Shown: positions 19,196 through 28,336, counted from the stretch's first letter. The stretch: DNA of 64,000 nt from Flagellimonas sp. 389 (GCF_018449435.1 NZ_JAHCMU010000005.1:142664-206663); one strand, 5' to 3'. Notes: a model not told the origin generated them from the letters alone. Numbers and translations: made by a program.

Positions 19196-19798
19196 CTATT
19201 CTTTTTCTTTCAAGGTCATTAGACCATAGGTTTTGTGTGCATTAAAAAAACTAAAGTCCCTATTGAAATCCATACCCTCTCCGTCCATTACCGTTCCATC
19301 TTCCGGATTTGTATAGGTAAACTTTTCCTCGGTGAAAATCCAATTATTCGCCCTATCATAAAAGAGCTGGGGAGTTTCCAACTTTTTTCCATCGTGGCTC
19401 TCAATGACAACGTTACCCTGAAGGTCTATTAAATTGGTCTGGGAATATACTATCCCATAGTCGGCCGTAATAACACTTTTTTGACTTTTTTCATCAAAAA
19501 AATCAACTTTTAATCCTTCTGGAAAGGTACGATATTTAAAGTCTTGGTTGTCGAAATCCTCTGTTATTGGACTCGTTAGCACAGCAATTACCCTAGAGTT
19601 GGACAAGTCTTCCGTACTCATTTCATCTATGGTTTCTGTGTAGGTAAGTGTGAAATTTTGTGCTACCCCTTGTGGAAAAATGGGTTTAACCGCTTCCTCT
19701 CCTACTCGTTTATAGTCATCAGCACAGGATATAAAAAGGATTGCCACGGTAAGAACCGTGGCAAAATATTCAAGCTTATTTTTTTTTGTCCGTTTCAC
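19196..19798 (-). CDS. lptC: LPS export protein LptC
   Basis: LptC is the bitopic periplasmic component that passes LPS from the LptBFG transporter to LptA. The 200-residue protein has a lipoprotein-like signal ending ILFISCAD and a single beta-jellyroll domain. The LptC/OstA-type segments ADYGIVYSQTNLIDLQGNVVIE and WIFTEEKFTYTNPEDGTVMDGEGMDF are visible. Length fits Bacteroidetes LptC. It begins one base after the TPR gene and is packed tightly with its neighbours, as expected in this conserved gene order. Confidence 0.9.
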   Translation of the reverse strand: MKRTKKNKLEYFATVLTVAILFISCADDYKRVGEEAVKPIFPQGVAQNFTLTYTETIDEMSTEDLSNSRVIAVLTSPITEDFDNQDFKYRTFPEGLKVDFFDEKSQKSVITADYGIVYSQTNLIDLQGNVVIESHDGKKLETPQLFYDRANNWIFTEEKFTYTNPEDGTVMDGEGMDFNRDFSFFNAHKTYGLMTLKEKE

Positions 19799-19799
19799 A

Positions 19800-21170
19800 T
19801 TACAAATTCGGTACTTTTACGCTACCGCCTACCCAGCATTTGAATGTAACTGTTTTACCGGCCATTCCCGAATTAAAGATCATTGTCTTATCCGGAGCTT
19901 TTGCCCTGTAACTAGCTGCTGATTGATTCGCCCTTGAACTCAATGATGGGTCAACTCTTCCCGCTTTGCTGGCCATATCTGCTGCCTTCCAATAAATAGC
20001 TCTTTTTTCAAATGGGGTTGTTCCACATGCGTTGGCACTGGTTGCATATAAGTTGGCAATCAAAAGATATGCTTTTCCATTGGAGGAATTTGCGTTAATT
20101 GCTTTTTGTGCATAACTTCTAGCTTGTGACTTGCTAGATTTCCTGACAATAGTTGCCACCTTGTAAAGAATATTGGACTTTTTATAAGAATCAGATTCTA
20201 ACTCCACTGCTTTATTAAAGTCAGCGATAGCTCCTTTTCTATCTCCATTTTTGGATTTTAAAGTTCCCAAATAAACATATACGTCTGCAGATGGATCTAA
20301 ACTTGCCTGAATCTCCACCATTTCACTGAACAATGGATCATCTGTACATTCTTTGGAGAACATTCTCCCTACTGCTCTTTTCACCCAATCAACATCACCT
20401 TTCTTTGCGTCAAGGCTTTTCTTGTAGAGAGGAATAAGGTTTCCGCAATCTGCAAGTGCTCCCAATTTGGAATCAATACTACCAGCAATCTGACCATAAG
20501 ATTTTGAATTTATGGTCGCCGCTTTCAATTGTCTCTTTTCTTTCGAAGTCAACGTTCCCAAAGAATCTTTTGGAAGTAACTTGGTAACTACAGCTGTAAG
20601 TTTCTTATTTTCTTCTGCAACTTTTTCAGTTACGTCATCGTAAGCATCAAAAACTTCCTGCAAATCTTTTTTCCCAGAACCGTGCAAGTCGACTAAACTT
20701 GAGAAATATAGATAAAGCGCCTTGGGGTTTTTAAAGTTTTCCCTATCTCCTTCAAAAGCTTCGTTCAACATGTCATAAAGCTTTTCATCCGAGGCCATTT
20801 TGTTCTCATAAGACAAAAGCGCTTTATCTATGGCAACTCCTGCTTTGCTAAACTTATTTGGGAAATACTTTAGGCTATTGTCATATAGAGACATTAAGTC
20901 TTGAATATACCCATCTTTATCAGTACCAGATGAATTCTTTATTTTATAGGACAAGATTTTTTCTCCATAGGAAAAATTAGCCTTGTTAATATCCGGGCAA
21001 CTTTCATAAACCATTTTCCATGGTTCGTAAGCTGCATCATAATTTTTTACCTTAGCATGTTCTGCGTAAATGGAAAGATTGGTCATGCACTCTGGATTTT
21101 GTGCTTGAGCCATACTTAATCCCATCGACATAATGACAGCTAACATCGTTAAGTAGTGTTTCTTCTTCAT
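19800..21170 (-). CDS. Periplasmic tetratricopeptide-repeat protein
   Basis: From the ATG at 21170 the protein has 456 residues. The longer frame to 21200 would put ten extra residues before a clear signal peptide, so the shorter start is preferred. The signal sequence ends near MAQAQ. The rest is mostly helical, with TPR-like repeats best seen in the C-terminal third (DVYVYLGTLKSKNGDRKGAIADFNKAVEL, then SNGKAYLLIANLYATS). It lies between an outer membrane protein gene and lptC. A role as an envelope assembly scaffold is plausible but not shown by the sequence. Confidence 0.82.
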   Translation of the reverse strand: MKKKHYLTMLAVIMSMGLSMAQAQNPECMTNLSIYAEHAKVKNYDAAYEPWKMVYESCPDINKANFSYGEKILSYKIKNSSGTDKDGYIQDLMSLYDNSLKYFPNKFSKAGVAIDKALLSYENKMASDEKLYDMLNEAFEGDRENFKNPKALYLYFSSLVDLHGSGKKDLQEVFDAYDDVTEKVAEENKKLTAVVTKLLPKDSLGTLTSKEKRQLKAATINSKSYGQIAGSIDSKLGALADCGNLIPLYKKSLDAKKGDVDWVKRAVGRMFSKECTDDPLFSEMVEIQASLDPSADVYVYLGTLKSKNGDRKGAIADFNKAVELESDSYKKSNILYKVATIVRKSSKSQARSYAQKAINANSSNGKAYLLIANLYATSANACGTTPFEKRAIYWKAADMASKAGRVDPSLSSRANQSAASYRAKAPDKTMIFNSGMAGKTVTFKCWVGGSVKVPNL

Positions 21171-21269
21171 TTTACTAATTTTAAAGTGGTTAATGTACAA
21201 ATTTTCATGAAAAAATCATCTTGATGAAACATATATTGGTGGTTATTTATCGACATTTAAAAAACTTCA

Positions 21270-22547
21270 TCAATTTATTCTTCTTTTCTCAAACCATTTT
21301 GCGTTTAAAGATAAACCGACATTTATTTTAATATAATTTTCCTCAATCAGATTTTGATCAGTTGTCCCTCTTCTTCCCAGTTCAACTCCCAAGTTCAAAT
21401 TTGAAAAGGCATCAAATGATGTTCCGGACAACGGTAATCCAAGTCCAAAAGTTATGCCAAGATTATTTATCTCTTTGTTATTAACCTCTAGACCACTAAC
21501 ATCATAACGCATTCCAGCCCTGTACGTAATTCTTTTAAAATAGCTAGAAAGTGACCTATAATTAGGTATAAAATAGCCACCAAACGCAAAACTGCTAGCG
21601 TCATTATAGATTACGTTGTCCAATCCTAAGAATTCATTTTGAAAGTCACTGAACTGCTGAAAACTGTACTCTCCACCCAGAAACCATTTTTTATTTTCAC
21701 CAAAACCCAACCCAACCGTTGTCCGAAAAGGAATCTTAATCTCTGTATTTCTTAAGTTTGTTGCATCCAAATCCACATCGATTACTTCAATTTCTTGACC
21801 ATTGACCAGAGAAAAGGAACCTAAACGCTCAGTATTTTCCGAAACCAGATTTCCCTGGGTATTCACCATTAAAGATGTATATAAGGTGTATTTATCTTTA
21901 ATAGTGGGTGTATAATTCGCTGAAAAATTAAAGTCATAGCCGTTAATTCTGGATTCACGCCTATCCAAGGTTCCAAATTGTACATCTTCCACGCTTTGAA
22001 TACGTTGATATTCCAATCTTCCAAAATTAAAATTGGCAGTAGCCCCAATACTTAAGTTCTTTATTGGTGCAAAGCCTATGGACATATATACTCGGTTTAA
22101 TCCTCCTTCTCCCGCAAAAACATTTGTTATGGTAGGTTCGCCCGTAATCTCAACTTCATCCGTCAAATTGTATCCTACGGAGGAAAAAGGCATTATTCCA
22201 AACCCTAAACCTAAGTTTTTAGCCAACGGAAAACCAATTGACAAATAGTCTAAATTGGTTACAGAGGTACTCTGCTCTTGCGAAAAATCCTTAAGTTGAA
22301 ATTCTGTATGGGACAATCCCACGGCATAGGTAGTAAGCTTTAGCTTGGAGTATGCAGCTGGGTTACGCAAATTTATATGTATACTGTCCGCATACATACT
22401 TATCCCCCCCATCATTTGGTTTTCCACTGTTCCATTATTCCTTAACTCACCTATTCCAAAATATGAATATGGTGATACTGTACCATTTTGCGCAAAAATG
22501 CCGTGTGCAGTTATGCAAAAAAAAGCAATCAAAAATTTCTTAACCAT
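21270..22547 (-). CDS. Outer membrane beta-barrel protein
   Basis: The 425-residue protein has a signal peptide ending GIFAQ and alternating beta strands rich in Gly, Asn and aromatic residues. Examples are TVSPYSYFGIGEL, YLSIGFPLAKNLGLGFGIMPFSSVGYN and KKWFLGGEYSFQQFSDF. It ends in a short barrel strand. This is the form of flavobacterial FadL/PorV-like outer membrane proteins, but I cannot assign a specific family. The start codon abuts the coaX stop, and the gene is part of the envelope operon. Confidence 0.8.
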   Translation of the reverse strand: MVKKFLIAFFCITAHGIFAQNGTVSPYSYFGIGELRNNGTVENQMMGGISMYADSIHINLRNPAAYSKLKLTTYAVGLSHTEFQLKDFSQEQSTSVTNLDYLSIGFPLAKNLGLGFGIMPFSSVGYNLTDEVEITGEPTITNVFAGEGGLNRVYMSIGFAPIKNLSIGATANFNFGRLEYQRIQSVEDVQFGTLDRRESRINGYDFNFSANYTPTIKDKYTLYTSLMVNTQGNLVSENTERLGSFSLVNGQEIEVIDVDLDATNLRNTEIKIPFRTTVGLGFGENKKWFLGGEYSFQQFSDFQNEFLGLDNVIYNDASSFAFGGYFIPNYRSLSSYFKRITYRAGMRYDVSGLEVNNKEINNLGITFGLGLPLSGTSFDAFSNLNLGVELGRRGTTDQNLIEENYIKINVGLSLNAKWFEKRRIN

Positions 22548-23276
22548 CTAGCGTTTGTTGTAATCCAGCAAGTAATTTAGCCCCTCCAAGAGAAATTTAG
22601 AATTCGCAAATATGGTATTTTTTAATCGGTTAGCAAAAAAATGGGAGTCGCCGCCTGTTAAAATAACTGTTAAATCTTGAAAGCGAGATCTATACTGGTT
22701 AATCACCCCATCAATTTCCTGAGAAACGCCGTTTATTACACCACTGTGCATACTCGTTTTAGTAGAGTTTCCGATAAAATCCAAGATTTCTTCTGGTTGA
22801 AGTAGCGGAAGTGCGTTTGTTTGATCATGCATGGCCTTATATCGCATTTGTACACCTGGCGAAATAGCTCCACCAACGTACTCACCGGAATCGTTCATCA
22901 TGTCATACGTTATACATGTCCCTGCATCGATAACCAATGTATTTCCCCTTGGGTTTTGATAAAAAGCAGCTGTAGCCAACGCTACACGATCCATACCCAA
23001 GGTTGAAGGGGTTGCATAGCTATTCTTGAACGGCACTTTGGAATCACTGGAAAGCAGGTGTACTTTACAGAATAACGAAACAATCTCAAGCTCTTTGCCT
23101 TCTAAGTTTCCAACCGATGCAATTAGTGCCCTATCAATTTTTGGATATAATTCAAAGAGCTCTTTCACCCGTGATAAAAACAATCTAGATTCTGAGCTTT
23201 CATAGAATTTTAGTGTTCTATGTTCAAAAACCGCATACTTTATACGTGTGTTACCTATATCAACAACAAGGTTCAT
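22548..23276 (-). CDS. coaX: Type III pantothenate kinase
   Basis: CoaX phosphorylates pantothenate, the first step of coenzyme A synthesis. The frame is open to 23381, but the family begins exactly at MNLVVDIGNT, so the ATG at 23276 is chosen (242 residues). The longer version would also run into the tRNA-Phe promoter. Motifs: DIGNTRIKYAVF (phosphate-binding), GMDRVALATAAF, the catalytic-Asp motif LVIDAGTCITYD and GGAISPGVQMR. It is the first gene of a seven-gene minus-strand run, so its promoter should lie in the 110 bases before the tRNA. Confidence 0.95.
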   Translation of the reverse strand: MNLVVDIGNTRIKYAVFEHRTLKFYESSESRLFLSRVKELFELYPKIDRALIASVGNLEGKELEIVSLFCKVHLLSSDSKVPFKNSYATPSTLGMDRVALATAAFYQNPRGNTLVIDAGTCITYDMMNDSGEYVGGAISPGVQMRYKAMHDQTNALPLLQPEEILDFIGNSTKTSMHSGVINGVSQEIDGVINQYRSRFQDLTVILTGGDSHFFANRLKNTIFANSKFLLEGLNYLLDYNKR

Positions 23277-23328
23277 ACTACAAAGATGACAAATTGAAAA
23301 AAACCCGATGGCTTTTTTCTGGTTTTTG

Positions 23329-23359
23329 TTTGGATATCCTAAATTTGAAATTATATTTG
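23329..23359 (+). promoter_or_regulatory. Promoter of tRNA-Phe (TTTG-N19-TATATTTG)
   Basis: An exact -33 TTTG (23329-23332) and an exact -7 TATATTTG (23352-23359) are separated by 19 bases, a textbook Bacteroidetes housekeeping promoter. Transcription would begin about 20 bases before the mature tRNA. Confidence 0.85.
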
Positions 23360-23385
23360 CACCCGCCTTAGCAAAAGGCATTAAA

Positions 23386-23458
<73 letters not shown>

Positions 23459-23460
23459 CA

Positions 23461-23489
23461 AAAAAACCGGCAACTTTGCCGGTTTTTTT
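23461..23489 (+). terminator. Terminator of tRNA-Phe
   Basis: A CCGGCA/TGCCGG stem with a four-base loop, flanked by A6 and T7, follows the tRNA within three bases. Confidence 0.9.
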
Positions 23490-23611
23490 GATTTTTGCCC
23501 TGTAATCGAATTCTTAATAAATTCATAAATATAAAAATCGAATACTCCTATAGGCACAAAATATGAAACTAACTCTTATATTTAGCCCATCTAGATTAAT
23601 TTTAAATAAAA

Positions 23612-23839
23612 ATGACCGAAGATTTATTAGAAAAGGCAAAGGAGTTTGAAAACAGAACTTTGAGTCATATGTCCACAAGTGACAGGGTAGCTGCTTCAAG
23701 AGAAGCTAAACAGCTTATACTTTCCATTAACGAAATTTATAAAGAGACCAAGGACGAAAACTTAATGGATGTCATGAAACGTCTCACTGAAAAGAAGAAA
23801 AAGATAGAAAAGCGTTTAAAGGGAACCCCCCTAGTATAA
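23612..23839 (+). CDS. Small highly charged helical protein, unknown
   Basis: This 75-residue protein is almost entirely predicted helix, rich in Lys and Glu, with a coiled-coil-like second half (LMDVMKRLTEKKKKIEKRL). There is no signal peptide or membrane segment, so it is cytosolic. I do not recognise the family. The amphipathic heptad-like pattern and the clean start after the tRNA terminator suggest a genuine small gene. A weak -7-like TATATTTA lies about 30 bases upstream. Confidence 0.65.
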   Translation: MTEDLLEKAKEFENRTLSHMSTSDRVAASREAKQLILSINEIYKETKDENLMDVMKRLTEKKKKIEKRLKGTPLV

Positions 23840-23851
23840 CGAACTTTATCT

Positions 23852-24318
23852 TTAAGAATTTTTAGAAATTTCAGGGATTGTTTTTGGCTTGTAGAATGTT
23901 CCTCCTACAATTAATGCCGCAGATATAATCAATATATTTTTTATAATATACTGCCCTTCTAATGTGGGCAGGAGGTAATTTTTGTCCTGAAATGTAATCT
24001 CTGGTAAAAATAGCAGTGGCATAAAAGTGCCCAACATTTGTAGAAACAATAGTGCTATTGCAATTTTTGTTGTTCTCCTAAAAAGAAATGTAATTCCAAT
24101 ACCAACTTCCCACCATCCAATAATTACAAGCCAGGTTTGTGGCTCTCCAACGGGCAGCCAGGCTACAGTGGCCAATAACAGTTCTGTTGCCGCAGATAAA
24201 CCAAAGGGCTTAGAATACCGAACCAAAAGAAAATTATGGCAAAGGAGATACGAACCGCCAACAGTCCCCATCTGCGCATTATTTTTGCAATCTTCTGATC
24301 TATTTGTTGTAATTCCAT
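23852..24318 (-). pseudogene. DoxX-like membrane protein gene broken by a one-base frameshift
   Basis: Read on the minus strand, an ATG at 24318 begins MELQQIDQKIAKIMRRWGLL and continues through a first membrane helix to FFWFGIL near 24211, then shifts into a wrong frame and stops. The -1 neighbouring frame continues KPFGLSAATELLLATVAW to a normal end at 23852. Restoring one base in the run near 24209-24212 joins them into a single protein of about 155 residues with four membrane helices. It resembles DoxX/DUF417-like proteins with a WFGxLKPxG motif. The 139-residue ORF starting inside the gene (24271) is not the natural product. It may be a true mutation or a sequencing error. Confidence 0.8.
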
Positions 24319-24513
24319 ACAGCTATACTTTGTACAAAAGTAAACCTCAGAAAATCAATGTATAGCAAAGCTGAATAGCTTTACATGATTTTTCTATTAT
24401 ACTTCATTATAGGTTTGTAGAAAGCTTTACTGACCTGTAATGGTGTTTTGCAGTTTACAAAGAAATCTTTACCAATTACATCTTTTTAGCTACAACTGAC
24501 GAAAAGCTAAAAC

Positions 24514-24540
24514 TTTGAGGCATTCTATTCCTTAATTTCG
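24514..24540 (+). promoter_or_regulatory. Candidate promoter of the 33-residue ORF
   Basis: TTTG (24514-24517) and TAATTTCG (24533-24540, one mismatch to TAnnTTTG) are separated by 15 bases, shorter than the usual 19-21. The ATG follows 41 bases later. Confidence 0.4.
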
Positions 24541-24581
24541 GAATATAAATCAAACCTCAACCCCCAAATAAATAATTTATT

Positions 24582-24683
24582 ATGAACACTATAGAAGAAA
24601 AAGTAGGCTATCTATTCTGGTTTTTTGTCATTGCATGTTCTATGTGTGCTTTTATTACCAGCCTCTATTATTATGTAAACTAA
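24582..24683 (+). CDS. 33-residue single-span membrane peptide
   Basis: A short frame starts with ATG at 24582 and encodes an acidic/basic N-terminus (MNTIEEKVGY) followed by a hydrophobic stretch (about residues 11-30) containing two Cys, ending YYYVN. It is bracketed by a candidate promoter and by a strong terminator starting at its stop codon, so it looks like a complete transcription unit. It would be an inner-membrane micropeptide of unknown function. Alternatively the unit is a small RNA and the frame is accidental. Confidence 0.55.
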   Translation: MNTIEEKVGYLFWFFVIACSMCAFITSLYYYVN

Positions 24684-24718
24684 AAAATGGGTGTCAGCCA
24701 AACCGACACCCATTTTTT
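24682..24718. terminator. Strong symmetric terminator after the small membrane ORF
   Basis: A 14-bp stem (AAAAAATGGGTGTC with its complement), a nine-base loop and T/A runs on both sides. It can work in both directions, between the small ORF and the convergent pyruvate kinase gene. Confidence 0.88.
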
Positions 24719-24812
24719 AATTGATTCTTCCATCCCTTTTTTCCTAAGCCTATTGCATCCTGCAGTAGCACCTATGCCTCTAAACCGCTCAATTTTCACT
24801 ATCTTAACAACG

Positions 24813-26627
24813 TCAAAGCCATTCTATTTTTGGCCACATCCCTTCTTTTTTTTCGTGAAAACGTTCCATATCACGTAGAATTTCATCTAACAACATAATA
24901 GCTTCATTGATGTAAGGGCCTTTATTTAGCATTACACATTCTGCCCTAACGGAAGATGCCGTGTCCGTAATCTCGGAGCGCGATGGCAGTCCATTTTTAG
25001 CCAAACTTTCCAAAACCTGAGTGGCCCAAACAACCGGGATATGTGCAGCACCGCAAAAAGACAAAATCTCTTCCTGTACTTTGCTCATATTTTTCCACCC
25101 TACTTCCAATGCCAAATCGCCCCTTGCTATCATGATTCCCAAATACTTTGTCTTCATTGCCTCAAGCAATATTTTCACTAAATTCCTAAAAGCAAAGCGC
25201 GTTTCTATTTTGAGGATTATACTTATCTTATCCTTTATATTCAATCGTTCCATTTCTTCCAATAACTCGACTACGTCAGCTTCAGTGTTGATGTATGAGT
25301 AGTTTACGATATCTGCATATTGGGCAACAAATTCTAAATCTTTTTTATCCTTTGCCGTTAGCCCACTTATACCCATATCCAGAGTTGGAAAATTAATTCC
25401 CTTTTCAGCTTTTAATTTAGACCCATTTTCTTTTGCTTTTTTTATACGTACCGTGAAAAAATCATCACTTACATCTTCTACGATTCCTTTGATTTTCCCA
25501 TCATCAAATAAAATAGGTTCTCCCTCTCTTACTTTTGTAACGACAGAGCCGGGTATACAGGATATCTTACCTGGCTGTATCAAGTGTCCCTCTCCGTCAA
25601 ATCTAGAAAGGCTTCCTTCCTCACCTTTTCCTGAAACTATTAACAAATCCCCTTTACGCAAAACAATGTACCTAGCTATCTCAGGAAGTTCACCTACAAC
25701 ACCTTTATCTAAATCCGAACGCATGGGAAACAATTTGGTCCCTGTTCCTATGTACACCGTTTTTTCACTACTGAGCAACAGCTTGTCTTTTTTAACCTTT
25801 ACGACTTGTAGCTTACGAAACTTGCCCCTGGTATCTTTTAAAGCAACAAAATCTCTTTCTTGTAACTGTGTCATCCAAGAATTGGAAACAGGAATTTCAT
25901 TTGGACCTAAATCACCTTTTGTATCTGGAACAAGTTCGATATGTGCTGGGCTTTCAACAATTCCGACCGCTGTTCGCTTTGGTTTGAATTTTTTTACCTT
26001 GGAACCCTCCAAAAGATTGCCTGTTCTTATCTTGGGTCCTGCCAGATCCATCGCAATTTTAACCGTAGTACCGCACTCCAAAGCTGCTTTTTTTATGTTC
26101 AGCACAATGTCCTTCCAAATCTCGGCATTGTCATGGGCACAGTTAATTCGTGCACAATCCATTCCGCTCTTCACCATTTCTAGAACCATATTATAGTCAT
26201 GCGCCGCTTTTGTGGGCTGGGTTACCATAATGCGCACCCTTCTATCCTCTGACCTAGCTCCAAAAAGATTATTCGTGTGCTTTTTTAAGCGATTACTCCC
26301 TTCTCCTATGGGCAAACAATCGTTGCTACTTGATTTTTCCGAACAAAAGTTCAAACGATCTATCACCGTTCGGGCATTTACTAGACTTCCCAAAATATTG
26401 CCCTCTGCATTTGCCAAACGTGTTAAACCCAAGTGCTTGAGTTTTTCCTGAACTTCCCGTACATCAAAACTTCTAAAGGTTCCGTAGTGTAGAAGATTTC
26501 TAGCACTTTCTTTATATTCTTGGTTTATATCTTTAAGGGCTTTTCTGTTGGCAATGTCCTGTTGTTCAATTTTAGCTATTAAAGCTTCAATCTGTGAACC
26601 TATCTCATTTAGTTGCTCAAAAGGCAT
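24813..26627 (-). CDS. Non-canonical pyruvate kinase with N-terminal extension
   Basis: The 604-residue protein has a pyruvate kinase barrel (from about residue 130) behind a 130-residue helical N-terminal region. Barrel motifs are clear but altered: MDCARINCAHD replaces ARLNFSHG, and MDLAGPKIRTG is retained. ISIILKIETRF holds the Lys of the active site, and GIMIARGDLALEVGW and VVWATQVLESL are present. The normal SGETA segment reads LNKGP. The barrel is interrupted by a large B-domain region (about 230-380), and the allosteric C-terminal domain is absent. It probably converts PEP and ADP to pyruvate and ATP, but the changes make its regulation or substrate uncertain. It is a single gene next to a GH32 gene. 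Confidence 0.82.
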   Translation of the reverse strand: MPFEQLNEIGSQIEALIAKIEQQDIANRKALKDINQEYKESARNLLHYGTFRSFDVREVQEKLKHLGLTRLANAEGNILGSLVNARTVIDRLNFCSEKSSSNDCLPIGEGSNRLKKHTNNLFGARSEDRRVRIMVTQPTKAAHDYNMVLEMVKSGMDCARINCAHDNAEIWKDIVLNIKKAALECGTTVKIAMDLAGPKIRTGNLLEGSKVKKFKPKRTAVGIVESPAHIELVPDTKGDLGPNEIPVSNSWMTQLQERDFVALKDTRGKFRKLQVVKVKKDKLLLSSEKTVYIGTGTKLFPMRSDLDKGVVGELPEIARYIVLRKGDLLIVSGKGEEGSLSRFDGEGHLIQPGKISCIPGSVVTKVREGEPILFDDGKIKGIVEDVSDDFFTVRIKKAKENGSKLKAEKGINFPTLDMGISGLTAKDKKDLEFVAQYADIVNYSYINTEADVVELLEEMERLNIKDKISIILKIETRFAFRNLVKILLEAMKTKYLGIMIARGDLALEVGWKNMSKVQEEILSFCGAAHIPVVWATQVLESLAKNGLPSRSEITDTASSVRAECVMLNKGPYINEAIMLLDEILRDMERFHEKKEGMWPKIEWL

Positions 26628-26738
26628 GCCCTTGTATAGAAATTTAGTGCGCTAAAGTTCTGAATCAATTGATATAAAAAACCTGATAAAAATCAGAGAT
26701 GTTTAGATTTAACTTTAAAATAAAGGCCAAAACAAGTT

Positions 26739-28286
26739 TCACCAAATTGATTTTAGATGTTTTATATGACCATTCTCAATGGTTGCTTGTTCATCTAAAT
26801 TTTCAATGACCAACATGTTATAAGGTTTGGTAGGAAAGATTTGTTCCGTCATCACATAGGTTCCGTTGTCCAAGAAAACTTCTATGGAAGACCAATCCAT
26901 CAGAATAATTACTTCGTAGGGCTTGCTATTGGTTCTCTCAAATGGCATAAAATGTTTTTTGTTGCCAAATTCAGATTGAAAATCAATCTTTCCTGAATAC
27001 ATTCTATCAATTATAAAACCTTTGCTTTTTGAATCCATAGTCAAGGTCAGCGTTTCGTTTAAATCATTGGAAAAAATCAATTTAAAATTTCGGGACGCCG
27101 TAGTAAAATCAATTTGCGATTGATTCAAATCATCTATTTTGAAGGTGTCTGAGGTTTTAGGCGGAACATTGATGTCTTTTTTTAGAGTTGAAGCTGCCAG
27201 TCCATTTATTTGTTTGACGGGCATGTTTGTCAACAAGTAATCATCTTCATTTTTTTTGAGCGCTAATTTTCTAGGAACAGTCATGGCGCTTCGCCATTTT
27301 TTGGTGGGGGTATCCCTTGCATAATCCCAATTGCTCATCCAACCTATAAAAATTCTATCTCCATTGGGTGTATTGTTGTAGGTGACACCTGCATAATTAT
27401 CGGTTCCGTAATCCAACCATTTAGGCTCTTTTTGGTCAGAAGTAAAAGAAGTTCCATCAAAATCACCAATAAAGTACTGTGTGCCACTTCCACCATTTGG
27501 CGCTCCAGGATTAATACTGATTATCAAAACCCACTTTTCCTCATCTGACCCTTCAACCTTCAACGGAAATAAATCCGGGCACTCCCAAACACCGCCATGA
27601 GCTCCATTATACTTTCCAAATTCGCTTAAATATTTCCAATTCTTCAAATCCTTGGATGTATAAAATTTGGCATGGTCTCCGGCTACCAAAGATAAAATCC
27701 AACTCTGGGTATCTTCATACCAAAACACTTTAGGGTCTCTAAAATCTTTGATTCCTTCATTGCCAATTACTGGGTTTCCCAAATATTTTTTCCAAGTTTC
27801 CCCATTATCCAAACTATAAGCTATACCTTGGGTTTGAAAATCTTTTCTTCCTTGTTTTTCGCCTTCCATTAGGTGATACGTGAAAATTGCAACTAATGGT
27901 ATTTCTTCATCCACTCCAAATCCAGAAGTATTGTTCTTGTCCACTACGGCACTACCAGAAAAAATAAACCCATGCTCATCTGGATAAAGGGCTATGGGCC
28001 TGTGTTTCCAATGTAACAGATCATCGCTTATCGCATGTCCCCAGTGCATAGGCCCCCAAACAATATCTTCTGGATAATATTGATAAAAAAGATGGTACAC
28101 CCCTTCATGATAAACTAATCCATTAGGATCGTTCATCCACATTTGAGGTGGTGAAAAATGATATTGGGGACGGTATAGCTCCTTGTAAACATTTTGTTCT
28201 TCACCCTCAACCACTTTTTTTTCAGTTTTAGATTTGCATGATAGAAATAGAACCAGTATTGTAAGCGAGAAGGTTTTTTTAAGCAT
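26739..28286 (-). CDS. GH32 fructan/sucrose hydrolase lipoprotein
   Basis: GH32 enzymes cleave beta-fructosides (inulin, levan, sucrose). The 515-residue protein has a lipoprotein signal (LFLSCK, Cys17), the five-bladed propeller with the nucleophile motif WMNDPNG at about residues 50-56, FRDPKVFW (transition-state Asp) near 185 and the acid/base motif WECPDLFPL near 235. A C-terminal beta-sandwich domain follows. It is probably on the cell surface. No SusC/SusD pair, fructokinase or transporter is adjacent, so it is an isolated fructan enzyme. Confidence 0.93.
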   Translation of the reverse strand: MLKKTFSLTILVLFLSCKSKTEKKVVEGEEQNVYKELYRPQYHFSPPQMWMNDPNGLVYHEGVYHLFYQYYPEDIVWGPMHWGHAISDDLLHWKHRPIALYPDEHGFIFSGSAVVDKNNTSGFGVDEEIPLVAIFTYHLMEGEKQGRKDFQTQGIAYSLDNGETWKKYLGNPVIGNEGIKDFRDPKVFWYEDTQSWILSLVAGDHAKFYTSKDLKNWKYLSEFGKYNGAHGGVWECPDLFPLKVEGSDEEKWVLIISINPGAPNGGSGTQYFIGDFDGTSFTSDQKEPKWLDYGTDNYAGVTYNNTPNGDRIFIGWMSNWDYARDTPTKKWRSAMTVPRKLALKKNEDDYLLTNMPVKQINGLAASTLKKDINVPPKTSDTFKIDDLNQSQIDFTTASRNFKLIFSNDLNETLTLTMDSKSKGFIIDRMYSGKIDFQSEFGNKKHFMPFERTNSKPYEVIILMDWSSIEVFLDNGTYVMTEQIFPTKPYNMLVIENLDEQATIENGHIKHLKSIW

Positions 28287-28303
28287 TTTGTATTCATAAA
28301 ATT

Positions 28304-28336
28304 CAAAGCTTAAGATAATGATAATAAAATTTCAAA
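28304..28336 (-). promoter_or_regulatory. Candidate promoter of the GH32 gene
   Basis: On the minus strand TTTG (28336-28333) is followed after 20 bases by TAAGCTTTG (28312-28304), the -7 consensus with one extra base. It lies 18 bases upstream of the ATG. Confidence 0.4.

Noticed and set aside
22548..23381. Longer coaX start at 23381
   Set aside because: The extra 35 residues do not match the family, and the frame would overlap the tRNA-Phe promoter; the family start MNLVVDIGNT is at 23276.
25453..26196. 247-residue plus-strand open frame inside the pyruvate kinase gene
   Set aside because: It is fully antisense to a gene with clear motifs, is Ser/Pro-rich with no domain, and looks like a shadow frame caused by the codon pattern of the true gene.
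26739..28286. GH32 gene considered as part of a polysaccharide utilisation locus
   Set aside because: There is no SusC/SusD pair, regulator, transporter or second CAZyme next to it.
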